Part shown: positions 6,539 through 9,085 of the stretch, piece after piece
Layout of the letters: every line of letters begins with the position of its first letter
Position numbering within the stretch: position 1 is the stretch's first letter
Source of the DNA: Oceanospirillaceae bacterium UBA7410
Lineage (GTDB): Bacteria > Pseudomonadota > Gammaproteobacteria > Pseudomonadales > Balneatricaceae
Direction of reading: 5' to 3'
DNA: 9,085 bases
Assembly: GCA_002470565.1 (NCBI GenBank)
Contig: DKMQ01000034.1
Coordinates: 969 to 10,053, forward strand
Made by a program: the position numbers and the translations under genes
The notes under the pieces: model-generated
Seen by the model: the letters and a program-made list of their open reading frames with translations, nothing else
What the model was told of the DNA's origin: nothing
The model's database searches: none

Positions 6539-7732
6539 ATGACGCAATACACCTTAACAGAAGCGCCGCAAAGGCAGTTTTCTTTAATTGAGTTTGAACA
6601 CCGCATGGCGAGAGCGCAAGCGATGATGCGAGCTTTAAATTTAGATGGTGTATTGCTAACAACAGAAACAAATGTGCGTTATTTTTCTGGCTACTTTACG
6701 CAATTTTGGCAAAGCCCAACACGGCCTTGGTTTTTGATTTTGCCTGCCACAGGAAAACCTATTGCTGTTATCCCAACCATTGGTGTGGTGGGTATGAGTG
6801 ACACATGGGTAGATGATGTCCGCGCATGGCCCTCGCCATTTCCAGAAGATGATGGAGTGAGTTTGTTGAGCCAAACTCTAGCCGAACTTCCCAAACGTTT
6901 TGGCCGTTTAGGCATGACTCTTGGGCGAGAAACACACTTGCGTATGCCTCAGCAGCAAGTGCAGTCTTTGTATGAATCTAGTGATTTTGAACTGGTTGAT
7001 GTAAGCCGTGAAGTGCTACATTTGCGCAGTATAAAATCTGCTGCAGAAATTAATCGAGTTGGCCACATTTGCCAAGTGACCTCTAACGCTTTTGCTGCGC
7101 TTCCCAAGTTTGCCAGTATAGGTATGACTGAGCGTGATGTGGTGGCAGGTTTCAGAATGGAGCTATTGCGTCAAGGCGCAGATCATTCTCCTTTTATTGT
7201 GTCCTCTTCTGGAATGGATGGTTATGATGACATTATTATGGGCCCAACAGACAGGGTAATTGCAGAGGGTGATGTATTAATTATTGATACAGGCACGGTA
7301 TGGCAAGGCTACTTTTGTGATTTTGACCGAAACTGGTGTTTTGGTGATTGTTCTTCGCAAACAAAGGCTGCTTATGAAGTGGTTTATAAAGCCACAGATG
7401 CAGGTTTTGCTGCAGCTAAGCCAGGTAACACTACTAGCGACTTGTATCGGGCTATGTGGCCTATCATGCAAGCTGGTGGTGCCCTAGGTAATGATGTTGG
7501 GCGTTTAGGCCATGGCCTAGGCTCTGACCTCACAGAATGGCCATCTAATACAGCGACCGACGAAACCTTGTTGGAAGTAGGCATGATTATGACTTTAGAA
7601 CCAGGTATGGCTTACCTAAACGGTGATGGAAAAGTCAAACAAATGGTGCATGAAGAGAATATCATCATTACTGAAAATGGTGCACAGTGGCTCTCTACAA
7701 GAGCTGCGGCGCAACTACCTTTACTAGGCTAA
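6539..7732 (+). CDS. M24-family (creatinase/prolidase-fold) metallohydrolase
   Basis: This is a cytosolic protein of 397 residues with an N-terminal creatinase-like domain (~15-150) and a C-terminal pita-bread metal domain. All five expected dinuclear metal ligands can be placed: Asp250 and Asp261 in IIDTGTVWQGYFCDFDR, His325 in RLGHGLGSDLTEWP, Glu354 in MTLEPGM and Glu373 in VHEENIII. The family includes Xaa-Pro peptidases but also creatinase and ectoine hydrolase, which cut non-peptide C-N bonds. The second His usual in the prolidase GHGxGxxxHExP motif is replaced by Thr (SDLTEWP), so ordinary prolidase activity is doubtful. ATG 6539 is preferred over an upstream in-frame TTG (6521), because GGGG at 6527-6530 is 8 bp before it. 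The 30-bp gap behind the lyase gene argues for co-transcription and a shared pathway, perhaps releasing the lyase substrate from a conjugated or cyclic precursor. Confidence 0.87.
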   Translation: MTQYTLTEAPQRQFSLIEFEHRMARAQAMMRALNLDGVLLTTETNVRYFSGYFTQFWQSPTRPWFLILPATGKPIAVIPTIGVVGMSDTWVDDVRAWPSPFPEDDGVSLLSQTLAELPKRFGRLGMTLGRETHLRMPQQQVQSLYESSDFELVDVSREVLHLRSIKSAAEINRVGHICQVTSNAFAALPKFASIGMTERDVVAGFRMELLRQGADHSPFIVSSSGMDGYDDIIMGPTDRVIAEGDVLIIDTGTVWQGYFCDFDRNWCFGDCSSQTKAAYEVVYKATDAGFAAAKPGNTTSDLYRAMWPIMQAGGALGNDVGRLGHGLGSDLTEWPSNTATDETLLEVGMIMTLEPGMAYLNGDGKVKQMVHEENIIITENGAQWLSTRAAAQLPLLG

Positions 7733-7773
7733 TGAGTATTTTCTACACTGGATAGTGCTTAAGCTTGCTCAAG

Positions 7774-8685
7774 TTAGATCTTGATAAGCTCTTTGATCCA
7801 TGCGTCCACAAGAAAATTTGTCGGCGCATTCTTTTTATGGATCACGGCGTAATCGGTGGTGAAGTTAAAATGTTCAGAGCATATAGCTGTCATTTCTCTT
7901 CGTTGTACCCATTGTTCTGCATAGTGGGTGGGTAGATAACCTATAAAGCATCCTGTCATAATTAAAAAAGCGACTCCCTCTCTATCGGTTGCAGTAGAGG
8001 TGGTTTTTAAAGCCTGATACTGTGATTTGGTAGCTGGGGTTTGAGCATATGCAGGGGCCACTGCATCATGATTTTTCACCAAAGGAATGATATCTAGATG
8101 CTTTGTATTATCAAATAGTGGGTGATGGTAGCTGCAATATAATTGAGATTCTTCTTCATATAAGGGGATGTATTCTAATTCGGCAATTTTCCTTAAGCGC
8201 GGAATTGCACCTATATGTAAACGGCCATCTAATACCGCTTTTTCAATTTCGTTAGGTGCCATCATACTAATATTTATTCCAATGTCGGTTGCCTTAAGTT
8301 TTAATTGGCGCAAAGCATCAGTTATTTTCATGTGTGGCAAGGTAACAAGGTTGTCAGCAATGCCAATATTTAGATCACCTTTGAGTTGATCATGTAACGC
8401 GTTAACTTGGGTACGAAAGCCTTCGATGGAAGCAAATAGCTGTAAAATAGCTTCATACACCCGTTGCCCAGATTCAGTGACTGAAAAGCCTGCACGACCA
8501 CGCTGACATAGGCGCAATCCTAAGCGTGTCTCTAAATCGCTCATAGCCATGCTAATAGCCGCCCGGCTAATGTTCAACTCAACCTCAGCCGCTGCAAAGC
8601 CTCCAGCTTCTACCACGGTTTTATAGATTCGCAGAAGTCGCAAGTCAATGTCAGACAACCGATTTAAAATAAGAGGATTGGGCAT
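7774..8685 (-). CDS. LysR-type transcriptional regulator, probable local regulator
   Basis: This is a 303-residue protein of normal LysR length. Residues ~14-75 form the winged helix-turn-helix: DLRLLRIYKTVVEAGGF, then NISRAAISMAMSDLETRLGLRLCQR and the wing GRAGFSVTESG. A linker helix (~78-100) follows, and then the periplasmic-binding-protein-like effector domain from about residue 103 (KGDLNIGIADNL). The ATG at 8683-8685 is the only reasonable start; the sequence before it (AACTAAATAAA) offers no clear Shine-Dalgarno, suggesting low expression. It converges with the M24 gene (41-bp gap) and is divergent from the aminotransferase gene across a 104-bp region with a perfect dyad. That is the classic LysR layout, so it likely controls the aminotransferase and itself, and may also control the EamA-lyase-M24 operon. 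The inducer is unknown, probably a pathway amino compound. Confidence 0.92.
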   Translation of the reverse strand: MPNPLILNRLSDIDLRLLRIYKTVVEAGGFAAAEVELNISRAAISMAMSDLETRLGLRLCQRGRAGFSVTESGQRVYEAILQLFASIEGFRTQVNALHDQLKGDLNIGIADNLVTLPHMKITDALRQLKLKATDIGINISMMAPNEIEKAVLDGRLHIGAIPRLRKIAELEYIPLYEEESQLYCSYHHPLFDNTKHLDIIPLVKNHDAVAPAYAQTPATKSQYQALKTTSTATDREGVAFLIMTGCFIGYLPTHYAEQWVQRREMTAICSEHFNFTTDYAVIHKKNAPTNFLVDAWIKELIKI

Positions 8686-8689
8686 TTTA

Positions 8690-8710
8690 TTTAGTTAACC
8701 ATTTAGTTAA
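8690..8710. repeat. Two direct repeats TTTAGTTAA before the LysR start
   Basis: TTTAGTTAA occurs at 8690-8698 and again at 8702-8710, a spacing of 12 bp that is close to one helical turn. They lie between the lysR start codon and the large dyad, where an autoregulatory site might be. Being AT-rich and short, they could be chance. Confidence 0.4.
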
Positions 8711-8711
8711 G

Positions 8712-8745
8712 TTAGAACAATTAACTTAGTATTTAATTGTTCTAA
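8712..8745. promoter_or_regulatory. Perfect 13-bp inverted repeat, candidate LysR operator
   Basis: TTAGAACAATTAA (8712-8724) and TTAATTGTTCTAA (8733-8745) are exact reverse complements separated by 8 bp (CTTAGTAT). The dyad lies in the middle of the divergent lysR-aminotransferase region and its right arm covers the likely -35 of the aminotransferase. A shorter overlapping dyad, TAAGTTA (8708-8714) and TAACTTA (8722-8728), shares its left arm. No T-run follows on either strand, so it is not a terminator. LysR proteins typically bind such dyads between divergent genes; that this LysR binds here is inferred. Confidence 0.7.
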
Positions 8746-8765
8746 GTGCAAGTCTAAACTATAGT
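8737..8765 (+). promoter_or_regulatory. Likely promoter of the aminotransferase gene
   Basis: TATAGT at 8760-8765 (5 of 6 to the -10 consensus) is 17 bp from TTGTTC at 8737-8742, a weak -35 that lies inside the right arm of the 13-bp inverted repeat. A poor -35 under a LysR-type dyad is typical of an activator-dependent promoter. It lies 25 bp before the ATG at 8790. Confidence 0.45.
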
Positions 8766-8789
8766 TATTATTAATTATGGAGTTTCACC

Positions 8790-9085
8790 ATGAGTTTTGA
8801 ATCGTTAAGTGGTGGTTTGAGCCGCGAGCAGCTTGAAGCCTACTGGATGCCCTACACGGCTAACCGCCAATTTAAAGACAATCCTCGTATGATTGTGTCT
8901 GCAGAGCAAAGCCACTACATTACCGCAGACGGACGTCGTATTTATGACGGGCTTTCAGGCCTTTGGTGCTGTGGATTTGGTCATAATAGGCCAGAAATAG
9001 CTGAAGCTGTGTATCAGCAAATGAAAACTATGGATTATGCTCCAGCCTTCCAGCACGGCCACCCCAAAGCCTTTGAACTGGCAGA
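8790..9085 (+). CDS. Omega-amino acid (beta-alanine):pyruvate aminotransferase, N-terminal part
   Basis: The first 98 residues of a class III PLP-dependent aminotransferase are present; the gene runs off the window, and full members are ~440-450 residues. LEAYWMPYTANRQFKDNPRM (~15-34), IYDGLSGLWCCGFGHNRPEI (~51-70) and MDYAPAFQHGHP (~81-92) closely match my memory of the N-terminus of Pseudomonas beta-alanine:pyruvate aminotransferase. That enzyme moves an omega-amino group to pyruvate, giving alanine and a semialdehyde. The PLP lysine lies beyond the window, so activity cannot be confirmed. ATG 8790 has GGAG at 8779-8782, 7 bp upstream. It is divergent from lysR with an operator-like dyad between. 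The neighbouring lyase would make pyruvate, the amino acceptor. Substrate could be beta-alanine or another omega-amino compound. Confidence 0.88.
   Translation, partial: MSFESLSGGLSREQLEAYWMPYTANRQFKDNPRMIVSAEQSHYITADGRRIYDGLSGLWCCGFGHNRPEIAEAVYQQMKTMDYAPAFQHGHPKAFELA

Noticed and set aside
6539..7732. Calling the M24 protein ectoine hydrolase (doeA)
   Set aside because: The enzyme class and context are suggestive, but the N-terminal sequence does not look like DoeA as I know it, and no deacetylase (DoeB/EutE) is present in the window.
7733..7800. Possible bidirectional terminator between the M24 and lysR genes (CAAG/CTTG arms, AAGC/GCTT palindromes)
   Set aside because: The arms are short and interrupted, no T-run follows on either strand, and much of the structure lies inside the lysR coding end.

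Overview
The window looks like chromosomal DNA from a marine-type gammaproteobacterium, perhaps Alteromonadales or a neighbouring order. Its base composition is fairly AT-rich. It carries an MsbA-like ABC exporter, a DUF2164 protein, a ChaC-type glutathione-degrading enzyme, a UshA-type nucleotidase remnant and a Pseudomonas-type omega-aminotransferase. The taxonomic placement is an inference from gene content. No phage, insertion sequence, CRISPR array, tRNA or rRNA was seen.

Left part (1-4020): an MsbA-type ABC exporter on the minus strand, cut by the window edge just before its C-terminus, is divergent from an MFS permease (1915-3114). An imperfect hairpin with a T-run follows the permease. 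Then comes a small DUF2164 gene (3167-3421), whose stop codon overlaps tail-to-tail by 4 bp with a ChaC-type gamma-glutamylcyclotransferase on the minus strand.

Middle (4021-4347): this stretch has no intact gene, but it is not empty. Read on the minus strand, it holds the last ~75 codons of a UshA-like periplasmic 5'-nucleotidase. The copy is broken by an in-frame TAA and cut off at its 5' side. It is followed by what looks like the gene's own intrinsic terminator. I regard it as a pseudogene marking a rearrangement boundary next to the block on its right.

Right part (4381-9085): an apparent operon encodes an EamA-family permease, a diaminopropionate ammonia-lyase-like PLP enzyme and an M24 (creatinase/prolidase-fold) hydrolase, with gaps of 25 and 30 bp and good ribosome binding sites for the last two. 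A convergent LysR-type regulator follows. Divergent from the regulator is the start of an omega-amino acid:pyruvate aminotransferase. The 104-bp gap between these two holds a perfect 13-bp inverted repeat that overlaps the likely -35 of the aminotransferase, so it is a strong operator candidate.

Taken together, the right block reads as a LysR-controlled amino-compound catabolic cluster. The M24 enzyme would open or cleave a C-N bond. The lyase would convert a 2,3-diaminopropionate-like product to pyruvate and ammonia. The aminotransferase would move an omega-amino group to pyruvate. EamA would carry the substrate or export a toxic intermediate. The real substrate cannot be read from the sequence. 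The enzyme classes resemble those of ectoine breakdown, but the proteins are not recognisably the Doe/Eut enzymes.
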